The notes under the pieces: model-generated
Database searches by the model: none
What the model was told of the DNA's origin: nothing
The model's input: only the letters and a program-made list of their open reading frames with translations
Assembly: GCA_041629655.1 (NCBI GenBank)
Contig: JBFKMV010000079.1
Location: 1-20,437, forward strand
Reading direction: 5' to 3'
Length of the DNA stretch: 20,437 bases
Origin: JBFKMV01 sp041629655
Lineage (GTDB): Bacteria > Acidobacteriota > Polarisedimenticolia > Polarisedimenticolales > Polarisedimenticolaceae
Program-made: the position numbers and the translations under genes
Shown here: one piece after another, positions 8,301 through 14,559 of the stretch
How the letters are laid out: every line of letters begins with the position of its first letter
Position numbering within the stretch: position 1 is the first letter of the stretch

Positions 8301-10224
8301 CCCGGCCGTAGCGCGCGGCCGCCTCCGCGGGATCGCCCTCGGCCAGCGACTGCTCCGCGGCGCGCGCCGCGAAGTCGACGGCGCGGCGCGGGTCCCCGGC
8401 GCCGCTCCACAGCCGGGACAGCAACCAGGCATCCGGCCGCTCGCGGTCGTGCTGCTCGATCCACTCCGCCGCACGGCGGTGCAGCGTGGTCCGGAGGTCC
8501 GCCGGCATGGCGCGCAGCAGCAGCTCGGACAGGCCGCGCGAGTCGGGAGTCCAGCGACCGCCGCGTCGCGTGGCCAGACCGGAGGCGGCCGCTTCCTCCG
8601 CCGCCGCGCGGGCATCGGCGGGGGCCAGCCTGGCCAACTCGCCGAGCAGCGGCTCGGGCGCTTCGGCTCCGGTGACGGCCAGCGCCTCGAGCCAGCGCAC
8701 CGCGGGCGGCTCCAGCAGCTCCAGCCGGCGATCGGCGGCGGCGGTCGCGCGCGCCGCGACGGCCGCGGCCCCGCCGCGTTCCCAGCCGCCCTCGACCAGC
8801 AGCGATTCGGCGACGGCCGGAACGCCTTCGGACGCTTCGCGCAGCCAGCGCACGCGCTCGTCCGAGACCGGGCCACCGGTCGCGCGACAGGCCATCGCCC
8901 GGATCCCGCGCTGGTCCAGGCGACCGAGCTCGACCCGGTGCAGGGTCGGCACGGTGCCGGTGTCGGCATGCAGCCGGCGCAACGCGGGGTGCGTGATGCG
9001 TCCCGGCGAGAGCGCGGCGACGATGCGCAACGGGGCCGCGCCGCGCTCGCGCGCGACGCGCTCCAGCAGCTCGACCGTGCGCCCGGCGGCGTCGTTGACG
9101 TCGTCCAGCAGCACCAGGGTCGGGCGTTCCGCGGCCAGCGCGCGCAGCTCGTCGACCGACCACCGCTCGTGCGTGCCCGGCCGTCGCACCTCCCAGCCGC
9201 GCAGCATCGCGTCGGCCTCGAGCCAGCGCAGCACCCGGCTCTTGCCCGAGCCGGGTCCGCCGACCAACCACACCAACGCGGACTCGTCCGCATTCTCGAC
9301 GCGCTTCCAGACCTCCGCGATCTCGCGCATCCGCTCGGTCGGCAGGCCCGAGCGCAACCGCGCCGCGCGGGTTGCCGGAACCTCGGCGGGAAACGCGGTC
9401 CCGCACGCGGTGTTGAGACGGGCCAGCGCCTCCGGAGCCGTGGCCGGCCGACGGCCCGGATCGGGCGACAGCAGCTCGTCGAACCAGCCGCGCAGACCCG
9501 AACGGTAACCCGGCGGCAGCCGCGGCCGCGAGCGCCGGCCGGACCGCACGGCGTCGATGAAGCGCTTGAGGTCGGACGGTTCGAGCTGGAACGGGGGCGC
9601 GCCGTACACCGCCTCGTACAGCACCGCGCCCAACGCGTAGAGGTCCGAGCGCCGGCTTCCCCCGCCCTGCTCGAACAGCTCGGGCGCCAGGTACGGCAGC
9701 GTGCCCTTGGCCTGAACCGAGGCCAGGGGCTCGCTCTCGGCACGGGCCAGCCCGAAGTCGACGATCACCAGGCGGCAGCCGAGCTTGGGGCGGTCGCGCA
9801 CCAGCAGGTTGCCCGGCTTGAGGTCGCGATGGTTCTGGTTGCAGTCGTGCAGGAACCCGAGCGCCCGGAGAGCCTCGACGGCCAGCTCCAGAAACGCCCG
9901 CGCTCCCTCGTGCGCGATCGCGTGCACGATGTTGCGTCCCTCGATGAACTCGAGGGTGAAGCGCGGCAGCCGCGACCCCGGCGCGGTGTCGAACTCGTGC
10001 ACCTCGACGAGGTTGGGGTGGCGCAGGCTGGCCAGCGTCGCGAACTCCCGCCGCAGCTCCTGCTCGTGCTCGCGCCCGGTCGGGCCGCCGGCCGCGGGCT
10101 CCTTGAGCGCCAGCGGCGTGCCGGGCCGCAGCCTGTCCTCGACCAGCCAGACCCTGCCGGCCCCGCCCTCCCCCAGCAACCGCCGCAGGCGGTAACGCTC
10201 GCCGTGACCGTCGACGCCGTCCAT
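5353..10224 (-). CDS. Ser/Thr kinase - P-loop ATPase - TPR - GAF - sigma-54 activator (AAA+/Fis) fusion
   Basis: A 1623-residue single-chain signalling protein. (1) Eukaryotic-type kinase, 10-270: glycine loop GEGGAG (18-23), Lys41, HRDLKPGN (132-139), DFG (156-158) and LAPE (179-182) are intact, so it should be active. (2) Signalling-ATPase module, about 290-580: Walker A GGPGSGKS (322-329), Walker B VLLDD (371-375). (3) TPR-like helical repeats, about 590-1100. (4) GAF sensor, about 1130-1290. (5) Sigma-54 AAA+ domain: Walker A GASGTGKE (1345-1352), GAFTGA (1392-1397), LLLDEIGD (1413-1420). (6) Fis-type HTH, last 40 residues (RRAARLLGVSRATIYRKI). The first three modules resemble PknK, but the LuxR output is replaced by an enhancer-binding activator. 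There is no receiver domain; control probably comes through the kinase, TPR or GAF parts. It likely binds the dyads upstream of its own start. The ATG has no Shine-Dalgarno; TATAAT lies 8 nt upstream. Confidence 0.93.
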   Translation of the reverse strand: MDGVDGHGERYRLRRLLGEGGAGRVWLVEDRLRPGTPLALKEPAAGGPTGREHEQELRREFATLASLRHPNLVEVHEFDTAPGSRLPRFTLEFIEGRNIVHAIAHEGARAFLELAVEALRALGFLHDCNQNHRDLKPGNLLVRDRPKLGCRLVIVDFGLARAESEPLASVQAKGTLPYLAPELFEQGGGSRRSDLYALGAVLYEAVYGAPPFQLEPSDLKRFIDAVRSGRRSRPRLPPGYRSGLRGWFDELLSPDPGRRPATAPEALARLNTACGTAFPAEVPATRAARLRSGLPTERMREIAEVWKRVENADESALVWLVGGPGSGKSRVLRWLEADAMLRGWEVRRPGTHERWSVDELRALAAERPTLVLLDDVNDAAGRTVELLERVARERGAAPLRIVAALSPGRITHPALRRLHADTGTVPTLHRVELGRLDQRGIRAMACRATGGPVSDERVRWLREASEGVPAVAESLLVEGGWERGGAAAVAARATAAADRRLELLEPPAVRWLEALAVTGAEAPEPLLGELARLAPADARAAAEEAAASGLATRRGGRWTPDSRGLSELLLRAMPADLRTTLHRRAAEWIEQHDRERPDAWLLSRLWSGAGDPRRAVDFAARAAEQSLAEGDPAEAAARYGRALRLLAGSDRRRRRELRIRQGEARMRAGTHAAAARAFGAALRLSPDDGGRIDVMTAQATALVHAGRFRRALDVAETAARRAAGRGDREQEARARKVAGMVLGRLGREREAIPLLLQAREVFRGLGNVVAEAETVQALATCRVRLGASEAEADFREAIELCRRARAEHPDLADDSGEHKSRIGLAVIRSRAGDHDGAVELLEQVLAAVSEQGNLSLQEVALSRLASVAIDQGRLDRAIVLAGQAADLTRYLGEPNLMVLDRLRHADALIRCGRAGQAIGRLRDVLDRPLEQVEPENVDYGRMLLADAWIESGSADEETVRGLLDESLRRCRRRRKPRPLLMAMVIDLERRARPDCADPFEPLDRELQAIAARHPEAYDREIRLRADLSRAASRLARNDAEAARDAAQRAAREAETSGAAAFGARAEALLREALERLGDHDGAARALERGRTLLERAAGRIEDPGVRRDFLRRPVFRALGREATLGGGALESRLVAMYDMIRVLNSESDPEALLESILDMALRAVRAERGMILLKDERGDATGFSVRVARNLEDETVRDAESYSHSIVQAAATGAGQSLLAVDAGEDARFRDLKSVSLYGIRSLMCVPLRSRGRILGTVYLDSRRDGSLFGADDLRFLEAFADHAALALTNTRARVRLEQQNRRLEAAAATRTRFDNLIGRSPGMQAVFDLIEKVAATDLPVLIQGASGTGKELVARAIHAHGRRRRQTFLTENCAAIPETLLESELFGHVRGAFTGAERDRPGLFEQADGGTLLLDEIGDMSPGMQARLLRVLQEGELRRVGGESTVRVDVRLLAASHRDLGAEVRQRRFRQDLLYRIQVLTIELPPLRDRPGDIELLATHFLDRIGRERGRAPAALDEPVLALLERYAWPGNVRELENTIQRVSVLAGREPITLDVIESDPGLRQTLLREAAAGPPALSLRHGEREQIRRALEASQGNRRRAARLLGVSRATIYRKIRQHGL

Positions 10225-10232
10225 GGCCCCGG

Positions 10233-10238
10233 ATTATA
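10233..10238 (-). promoter_or_regulatory. TATAAT eight bases before the kinase/activator ATG (possible leaderless promoter)
   Basis: On the minus strand a perfect TATAAT is followed by CCGGGGCC and then the ATG at 10224. No Shine-Dalgarno can be found in the 40 nt before the ATG. The -35 at 17 nt (CAATTT) is poor. Transcription would begin about at the start codon. Confidence 0.45.
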
Positions 10239-10290
10239 GGCCCGAAGTCGTTAGGAAATTGAATTAAAGGGGCAAGGGAGGAAGAAACTG

Positions 10291-10304
10291 TCTCGGATAC
10301 GAGA
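10291..10304. promoter_or_regulatory. Dyad TCTCG-GATA-CGAGA, candidate activator site 1
   Basis: A perfect 5-bp inverted repeat with a 4-bp centre, of the size and symmetry bound by dimeric Fis-type HTH activators. The same arms and spacing recur at 10380-10395 with a different centre, so symmetry and not the centre is shared. It lies 67-80 bp upstream of the kinase/activator ATG. Confidence 0.45.
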
Positions 10305-10379
10305 ATCATGTGGAGATTACCCCTCATGGAGATAAAAGGCTTTTCTGCAAACGTTTAAGCTGAGACCAACCCGAGTCAC

Positions 10380-10395
10380 GTCTCGTTTCCGAGAC
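10380..10395. promoter_or_regulatory. Dyad GTCTCG-TTTC-CGAGAC, candidate activator site 2
   Basis: A perfect 6-bp inverted repeat with a 4-bp centre. Its centre lies exactly 90 bp from that of the first dyad. It is about 90-105 bp upstream of the weak -24/-12-like element, a normal distance for a sigma-54 enhancer site. It could also fold as a small RNA hairpin but has no U-tract. Confidence 0.5.
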
Positions 10396-10485
10396 AATCC
10401 TCCTGGGATTGCCCGGAGTGCGTGATGACACACAACATCATATTTATCAACAATTTAACGTGCGACGAGCCCGGACACCGGCGGG

Positions 10486-10501
10486 CGGTCCCGATCTTGC
10501 G
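10486..10501 (+). promoter_or_regulatory. Weak -24/-12 (sigma-54-like) element before the secreted gene
   Basis: GG at 10487-10488, ten bases, then GC at 10499-10500 within CTTGCG. The invariant GG-N10-GC spacing and the TTGC of the -12 box fit sigma-54 promoters, but the rest of the -24 box (CGGTCC rather than TGGCAC) does not. It would give a leader of about 50 nt before ATG 10566. A chance match is quite possible in GC-rich DNA. Confidence 0.25.
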
Positions 10502-10565
10502 ATGTGACAGGGACGTGCGCGGACCGGATCCGCGATAGGGGCCACAAGCCGAAGGGGGGTTTCCG

Positions 10566-11093
10566 ATGGTCACCAACTTGAGCCGGACAGGCAGGGGCGG
10601 GCTCCTTCGGGTCCTGCTGATCTTCGGCGCCGTCCTGGGAGCCGTGACGCTGCTCGACGCAGCCGGCGTGCGGGCCTCGGGCGACTGCGTGAGCATCCGG
10701 GTCGATGCTCCGCTGCGGCTGCCCGACGGCAGCGTCCATCCGTCGGGGAGCCTGACGATCTGCCACTCGATCCGCTACTCGCCGGTCTCGTCGTTGCACG
10801 CGACGTACGTCAACGGACAGCCGCTGGGCCTGCTGCGCAGCCGCACCCGGACCAGCGAGATCGGCGACGACGCGCCCGCGATCGTCTACTTCAACCGATC
10901 GAACGACGGCACGCTCGAGTTGTTCGGTTACGTGGTACCGGAGCGGGACACGAGCGTCACGTACCTGTTCCGGAGCCGCGAGGCGCGCCAGGCCGCGATC
11001 GCGCGCAACTCGAAGGGCCGCAACAAGAGGAAGTTCGTGACCTCCCCCTCCACGCAGCCCGGTCTGGTGGCCGTGGCTGTACCGACCCCTTAA
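10566..11093 (+). CDS. Secreted or membrane-anchored protein, unknown function
   Basis: This 175-residue protein begins with a basic segment and a long hydrophobic stretch (about 13-34, LLRVLLIFGAVLGAVTLLDAAG), a signal peptide or N-terminal anchor. The mature part is beta-rich, with two cysteines (41 and 66) well placed for a disulfide, and ends in a basic tail (SKGRNKRKF). I recognise no family. The start has GGGGGG at 10553-10558 upstream. It is divergent from the kinase/activator gene, lies downstream of the two dyads, and is closed by a strong terminator, so it is a single-gene unit and the most obvious candidate target of the neighbouring activator. Confidence 0.65.
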   Translation: MVTNLSRTGRGGLLRVLLIFGAVLGAVTLLDAAGVRASGDCVSIRVDAPLRLPDGSVHPSGSLTICHSIRYSPVSSLHATYVNGQPLGLLRSRTRTSEIGDDAPAIVYFNRSNDGTLELFGYVVPERDTSVTYLFRSREARQAAIARNSKGRNKRKFVTSPSTQPGLVAVAVPTP

Positions 11094-11105
11094 GTACGGG
11101 GGGAA

Positions 11106-11183
11106 GGACCTGCGGGCCGCGGGGGCCGACCAACCCTGCAAGTGCCCCGTCCGGTGCTCGCGACCCGCAGGTCCAGTCTTTTT
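11106..11183 (+). terminator. Rho-independent terminator with 11-bp stem and long loop
   Basis: GGACCTGCGGG (11106-11116) pairs perfectly with CCCGCAGGTCC (11164-11174), followed by AGTC and a T-tract (11179-11183). It starts 12 nt after the TAA of the secreted gene. The 47-nt loop is unusually long and has an inner GGGGC/GCCCC pairing (11122-11126 with 11144-11148). Confidence 0.7.
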
Positions 11184-11195
11184 CTTGTCAGGGTC

Positions 11196-11405
11196 GGGGC
11201 CCGCGCACGGACGCGCGGGCTCCAACGCACGGGTCGACCCCGGCGGTCCGGATCCCCTCCGTCGCACGGACGCGGCCGCGGGGGGTCCGGGCCGCCGTCT
11301 CGCTTTTCACCCGACAATCCCGAAAGCCCCGCCAGGCGAGCCGTGCCACGAGGCTCGCCATTTCGGGTTGGTGCCAGGGCAATTCTCCCGTATCCCTTAA
11401 TCCAA
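11196..11405. ncRNA. Run of long stems in intergenic region: candidate structured RNA or leader
   Basis: Of the 344-nt gap 11094-11437, this part holds several strong pairings. Stem A: GGG plus GCCCGCGC (11196-11206) with GCGCGGGC plus TCC (11213-11223), 6-nt loop, one G-U. Stem B: 11248-11257 with 11281-11290, ten pairs with one G-U, enclosing TCCGT/ACGGA (11258-11270). Stem C: CCCGAAA (11319-11325) with TTTCGGG (11361-11367), enclosing GGCGAGCC (11335-11342) and GGCTCGCC (11352-11359) with a 9-nt one-sided bulge. A weaker TTGG...CCAA pairing (11368-11371 with 11402-11405) follows. I recognise no known riboswitch. No ORF here looks real. Strand is unproven; a 5' leader of the 11438 gene is the simplest reading. 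Confidence 0.35.
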
Positions 11406-11437
11406 GGAGCGACCCGCACTTCGATCGGAGGCCAGCC

Positions 11438-12322
11438 GTGGCGTTCAGAGACCTGTTTCGCATCAAGCCCCCCGCGCCGCCCGCGCCGCGCCTCACGCCG
11501 GCGGACATCGACGACCTGATCAAGCGCCGCGAGTTCCGTGACGCGGCACGGCTGCTCCGCCAGCTGCTGCGGTCCCGGCCCGACAGCCTCGCCACGCGGG
11601 TCAAGCTGGCCTACGTGCTCGCGCGGTCCGGCGAGCGCGCGGACAGCGTGACCGAGTACCTCGCGGTGGCCGAGGCCCACGCCGAGCAACAGCGTTTCGA
11701 CCGCGCGGTCCAGACGATGCAGCTGGCGCTGAGCGCGCTCCCGGCGAATCCGTTGCTGATGCGCCGCCGCAAGCAGCTCGAGCGGCTGCGCGCCGCGTGG
11801 CGCCGGCTGGACGGGATCGAGCGGCGGATGGAGAGCCGGCTGATCGAGGCGGAGGGCATCCGGAGCGTCACCTCCTTCGACCTGCGGGCCCTGTGGTCCG
11901 AGCTGGGACTGTCGCGGCTGGTCACCGAGCTGGACGACGATCTGCTGGGCCTGTTGTTCGCGGCGGGGAACAAGCACGCCTGCACGACCCACACCAGCCT
12001 GGCCCGCGTGGGCCAGAGCCTGCCGCTGTGCTGCGTGGTGCTGCGCGGCGCGGTCGCGGCGCGGGCGGGGCTCGAGGGCGAGGACCCGGTGCTGCACGAG
12101 TACGGCCCCGGGGAGGTGTTCGGGCTCGAGCAGCTGCTGGACGGGACCCGGTGGCCCGCCGACTACCGCGCCGCGAGGGACGACACGATCACGCTGCAGC
12201 TCGGGCGGCGCGAGCTCGAGCGGATGCGTCCGGACGGCGCCGCCCCACGTCTGATCGAACACCTGCGCCGGCTCGACCACGCCCGGCCCCCCGGGACGAC
12301 CGGCTCACCCACGGATCATTGA
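11438..12322 (+). CDS. TPR protein with degenerate cyclic-nucleotide-binding-like domain
   Basis: This 294-residue soluble protein has an N-terminal TPR-like helical region (about 25-125: REFRDAARLLRQLLRSRPDS, VKLAYVLARSGERADSV, QQRFDRAVQTMQLALSALP in parts) and a C-terminal beta-barrel part (about 165-275) resembling a CRP/cNMP-binding fold: LCCVVLRGAVAAR, VLHEYGPGEVFGLEQLLDG, YRAARDDTITLQLGRRELERM. The phosphate-binding cassette is not canonical: FGLEQLL replaces FGExxLL, and the arginine that normally contacts the phosphate is not securely placed (DYRAARDDT). It may bind another ligand or none. There is no DNA-binding HTH. GTG 11438 is supported by GGAGG at 11427-11431. It converges with lhgO, with 10 nt between stops. 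Confidence 0.7.
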   Translation: MAFRDLFRIKPPAPPAPRLTPADIDDLIKRREFRDAARLLRQLLRSRPDSLATRVKLAYVLARSGERADSVTEYLAVAEAHAEQQRFDRAVQTMQLALSALPANPLLMRRRKQLERLRAAWRRLDGIERRMESRLIEAEGIRSVTSFDLRALWSELGLSRLVTELDDDLLGLLFAAGNKHACTTHTSLARVGQSLPLCCVVLRGAVAARAGLEGEDPVLHEYGPGEVFGLEQLLDGTRWPADYRAARDDTITLQLGRRELERMRPDGAAPRLIEHLRRLDHARPPGTTGSPTDH

Positions 12323-12332
12323 GCCGTCGGGC

Positions 12333-13535
12333 TCAGGCACGCGTCAGCAGCCGCTCGACGATCCGCTCCCCGATGGCCAGCGCTGCGGTGGCGCCCGGGG
12401 ACGGGGCGTTGAGGACGTGCACCGCGCGGGCGGTCTCGTCGAACAGGAAGTCGTCGACGAGCGTTCCGTCGCGCGCCAGCGCCTGGGCGCGCACGCCCGC
12501 GGGCGCCGGGGCCAGGTGCTCCGCACGCACCTCGGGCACCAGCCGCCGCAGCGCGGCCACGAAGGCCCGCCGGCTGAACGAGCGCCACACCTCGCCGGCG
12601 CCGGTTCGCCAGTGACGCGCCGCCAGTCGCAGGAAGCCGGGATAGGCCAGCGACTCCAGCAGGTCGCCGGGGCGGATCACGCTCTTGCGGTACCCCTCGC
12701 GCGCCAGCGCCGGCACGGCGTTGGGACCGCACTCGACCCCGCCGCCGATCATGCGCGTGAAGTGCACGCCGAGGAAGGGAAACCCCGGGTCGGGGACCGG
12801 GTAGATCAGGTTGCGGCACAGGCCGCGCGCCGCCGGGATCAGCTCCCAGTACTCGCCCCGGAACGGCACGATGCGCACCGCCGGCCGGCGTCCGGCGAGA
12901 CGCGCCACGCGGTCCGAGTGCAGGCCGGCGCAGTTGACCAGCCAGCGCGCCGCGACCTCGCCGGCGGTCGAGCGGACGATCACCCCGTCGGCGCGCTCCT
13001 CGATCCCCTCGACGCGGGCGCCGGTCAGGATCGTCCCGCCCGCCTCGCGGACCCGGTGCGCCAGGCGCCGGGCGACCTGGCCGAAGTCGACGATCCCGGT
13101 CTCCGGGACGTGGATCGCGCGGAGCCCGGCCGCGTGCGGCTCCAGCTCCCGGAGACGCGCCGCGTCGATCGGCTCGCAGCGTACCCCGTTGGCCCGGCCG
13201 CGCTCGAGGATCCGCTCCAGCGCCGCCTGCTCGGCGGGCTCGACGGCCACGATCACCTTGCCGCAGCGCTCGAACGGCAGCTGCTCCTGCTCGCAGAACG
13301 CCTCCATGGCCCGCTTGCCCTCGCGGCAGTTGCGCGCCTTGAGCGAGCCCGGGCGGTAGTAGATCCCGGAGTGCAGCACGCCGGAGTTGTGCCCGGTCTG
13401 GTGGAGCGCGACGTCGCGCTCCTTCTCCAGGACCACCACGCGGGCGTCGGGACGCCGCCGGGTCAGCCGCCAGGCCGTGGCCAGACCCACGATCCCGCCC
13501 CCGACGATGGCGATCTCCGCACGCCCGCTGCCCAT
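12333..13535 (-). CDS. lhgO: L-2-hydroxyglutarate oxidase / FAD-dependent oxidoreductase
   Basis: This 400-residue DAO-family flavoenzyme most likely oxidises L-2-hydroxyglutarate to 2-oxoglutarate, passing electrons to the quinone pool. It starts with the FAD dinucleotide motif AIVGGGIVGLATA (GGGIVG at 12-17), followed by LEKE, the family signature QTGHNSGVLHSGIYYRPGS, 'VPETGIVDF', 'LVNCAGLHSD', 'PFRGEYWEL', 'LIYPVPDP' and 'FLGVHFTRMIGG', and ends in NAPSPGATAALAIGE. All are characteristic of LhgO/YgaF and mammalian L2HGDH. Length fits the family. The frame is open upstream to 13694, but ATG 13535 directly precedes the FAD motif and has GGAGGG about 10 nt upstream. No signal peptide. It stands alone and is divergent from the beta-helix gene. 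Confidence 0.88.
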   Translation of the reverse strand: MGSGRAEIAIVGGGIVGLATAWRLTRRRPDARVVVLEKERDVALHQTGHNSGVLHSGIYYRPGSLKARNCREGKRAMEAFCEQEQLPFERCGKVIVAVEPAEQAALERILERGRANGVRCEPIDAARLRELEPHAAGLRAIHVPETGIVDFGQVARRLAHRVREAGGTILTGARVEGIEERADGVIVRSTAGEVAARWLVNCAGLHSDRVARLAGRRPAVRIVPFRGEYWELIPAARGLCRNLIYPVPDPGFPFLGVHFTRMIGGGVECGPNAVPALAREGYRKSVIRPGDLLESLAYPGFLRLAARHWRTGAGEVWRSFSRRAFVAALRRLVPEVRAEHLAPAPAGVRAQALARDGTLVDDFLFDETARAVHVLNAPSPGATAALAIGERIVERLLTRA

Positions 13536-13660
13536 GCCCGAGGTCCCTCCGGCCCCGATGATGCCACCGGAGGCACCGATCTGTAACGCCGCCCCGGGAG
13601 GGTGGACTTGTCTCAGGAAGCCGGGGACAGCCGGTCGCCGGCGAACGGGAGGACCGAACG

Positions 13661-14512
13661 ATGAGAATCCGCAACACAGGACGGGGTCGGGCACGGCTGG
13701 CCCTGGCGATCGCGATGCTCTCGGGGACGGCCGGGGCCGTCGCGGCCGCCGACGGCCGGGTCCCGATCTACCAGGCTCCGCTGACCATCACCGACCCGGG
13801 CACCTACTACCTGACCCGCGACGTCACGCACACCGGGGCCGGTGAATCGATCGTGATCCAGAGCAGCGACGTCACGATCGACTTCAACGGCCACACGCTG
13901 ACCAAGGACAACGCGGGCAACTACGCCGTCGCCATGAACGGGAACTACACCAACATCACGATCCGGAACGGTACGGTGCGCGGCGGCAACATCGGCATCC
14001 GGCTCGAGAACACCACCGGGAGCGACTTCGCCGTGCGCATCGAGGACATGGAGCTGTACGGCAACCTCAACGAGGCGATCTACGTCGAAGGACAGAGCCT
14101 GATCGGCTCGTCCCAGGTGTTCATCGAGCGCAACGTGATCCACGACAACGGCAACGACGGCGTGCACCTGAGGTGGATCTGGGGCGGTCGCGTGGCCGAC
14201 AACGTGATCCAGTCCAGCACCAGCGGCAGCACCGCGGCGCACGGGATCTACCTCAATTCCTGCCGCGGCGTCACGGTGACGCGCAACACGATCAGCCACT
14301 ACGACGGCGACGGGATCCGGGCCTGGTGGAGCTGGTACTGCGCCTTCGACTGGAACCACATCACCTACAACGACGGCTACGGCCTCAACATCTTCGACGG
14401 GGACAGTCACGTGTTCTCCAACAACCGCGCCTACGGCAACGGCAACGGCGGCTTCACGATCCCCGGCGCCGAAGGTCACGTCAACGCCGGCGGCAACTAT
14501 CCCCCTCCGTGA
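13661..14512 (+). CDS. Secreted right-handed parallel beta-helix protein (NosD-like)
   Basis: This 283-residue protein has a signal peptide (about 1-30, LALAIAMLSGTAGAVAAA) and then a beta-helix of short repeats typical of pectin-lyase/NosD folds: ITDPGTYYLTRDV, SIVIQSSDVTIDFNGHTL, NYTNITIRNGTVRGG, VFIERNVIHDNGNDGVHL, GGRVADNVIQSS, GVTVTRNTISHYDGDGIR, CAFDWNHITYNDGYGL, HVFSNNRAYGNGNGGF. The N-x-I and D-G-I/N-G-G turns are classic. Such folds bind or cleave polysaccharides, or act as structural surface proteins; no catalytic triad could be assigned. ATG 13661 has GGGAGG at 13648-13653. It is followed after 47 nt by another secreted protein gene and is probably co-transcribed with it. Confidence 0.82.
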   Translation: MRIRNTGRGRARLALAIAMLSGTAGAVAAADGRVPIYQAPLTITDPGTYYLTRDVTHTGAGESIVIQSSDVTIDFNGHTLTKDNAGNYAVAMNGNYTNITIRNGTVRGGNIGIRLENTTGSDFAVRIEDMELYGNLNEAIYVEGQSLIGSSQVFIERNVIHDNGNDGVHLRWIWGGRVADNVIQSSTSGSTAAHGIYLNSCRGVTVTRNTISHYDGDGIRAWWSWYCAFDWNHITYNDGYGLNIFDGDSHVFSNNRAYGNGNGGFTIPGAEGHVNAGGNYPPP

Positions 14513-14559
14513 CCCCGGCAAACACCAGGCGTCACGCACCCCTCGGGAGGACACAGGTC

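Larger units (their letters stand above)
10225..10565. other. Divergent regulatory region between kinase/activator gene and secreted gene
   Basis: This 341-nt gap has no credible ORF and is clearly richer in A/T than its surroundings. Reading along the plus strand it contains a TATAAT facing left, two matching dyads, a partial direct repeat (CATGTGGAGATTA at 10307-10319 and CATGGAGATAA at 10325-10335), an AT-rich stretch at 10432-10460, and a weak sigma-54-like element before the secreted gene. The individual sites are listed separately. Confidence 0.6.

Noticed and set aside
7186..10239. A 1017-codon open frame on the plus strand opposite the kinase/activator gene
   Set aside because: Its translation has no domain or motif and is Gln/Arg/Ala-rich. 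It mirrors the codon bias of the opposite strand, where kinase, AAA+ and HTH motifs are unmistakable.
10380..10395. Intrinsic terminator at the second dyad
   Set aside because: The stem is only 6 bp, no T-tract follows on either strand, and no gene ends nearby.
11319..11367. Known riboswitch (cobalamin or c-di-GMP type)
   Set aside because: The stem and 'GCC' boxes look vaguely similar, but no conserved core sequence of these classes is present and the downstream gene gives no metabolic link.
11185..11400. Small ORF of 71 codons in the 11.1-11.4 kb gap
   Set aside because: No Shine-Dalgarno and a composition typical of random GC-rich sequence; it runs through the perfect stems.
13563..13576. 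Near-palindrome TGCC-A-CCGG-A-GGCA between lhgO and the beta-helix gene
   Set aside because: Two mismatched positions and no second copy; not enough to call an operator.
13536..13694. Extended N-terminus for lhgO
   Set aside because: The added residues have no homology and would put a Pro/Gly-rich segment before the FAD motif; they also overlap the start of the divergent beta-helix gene.
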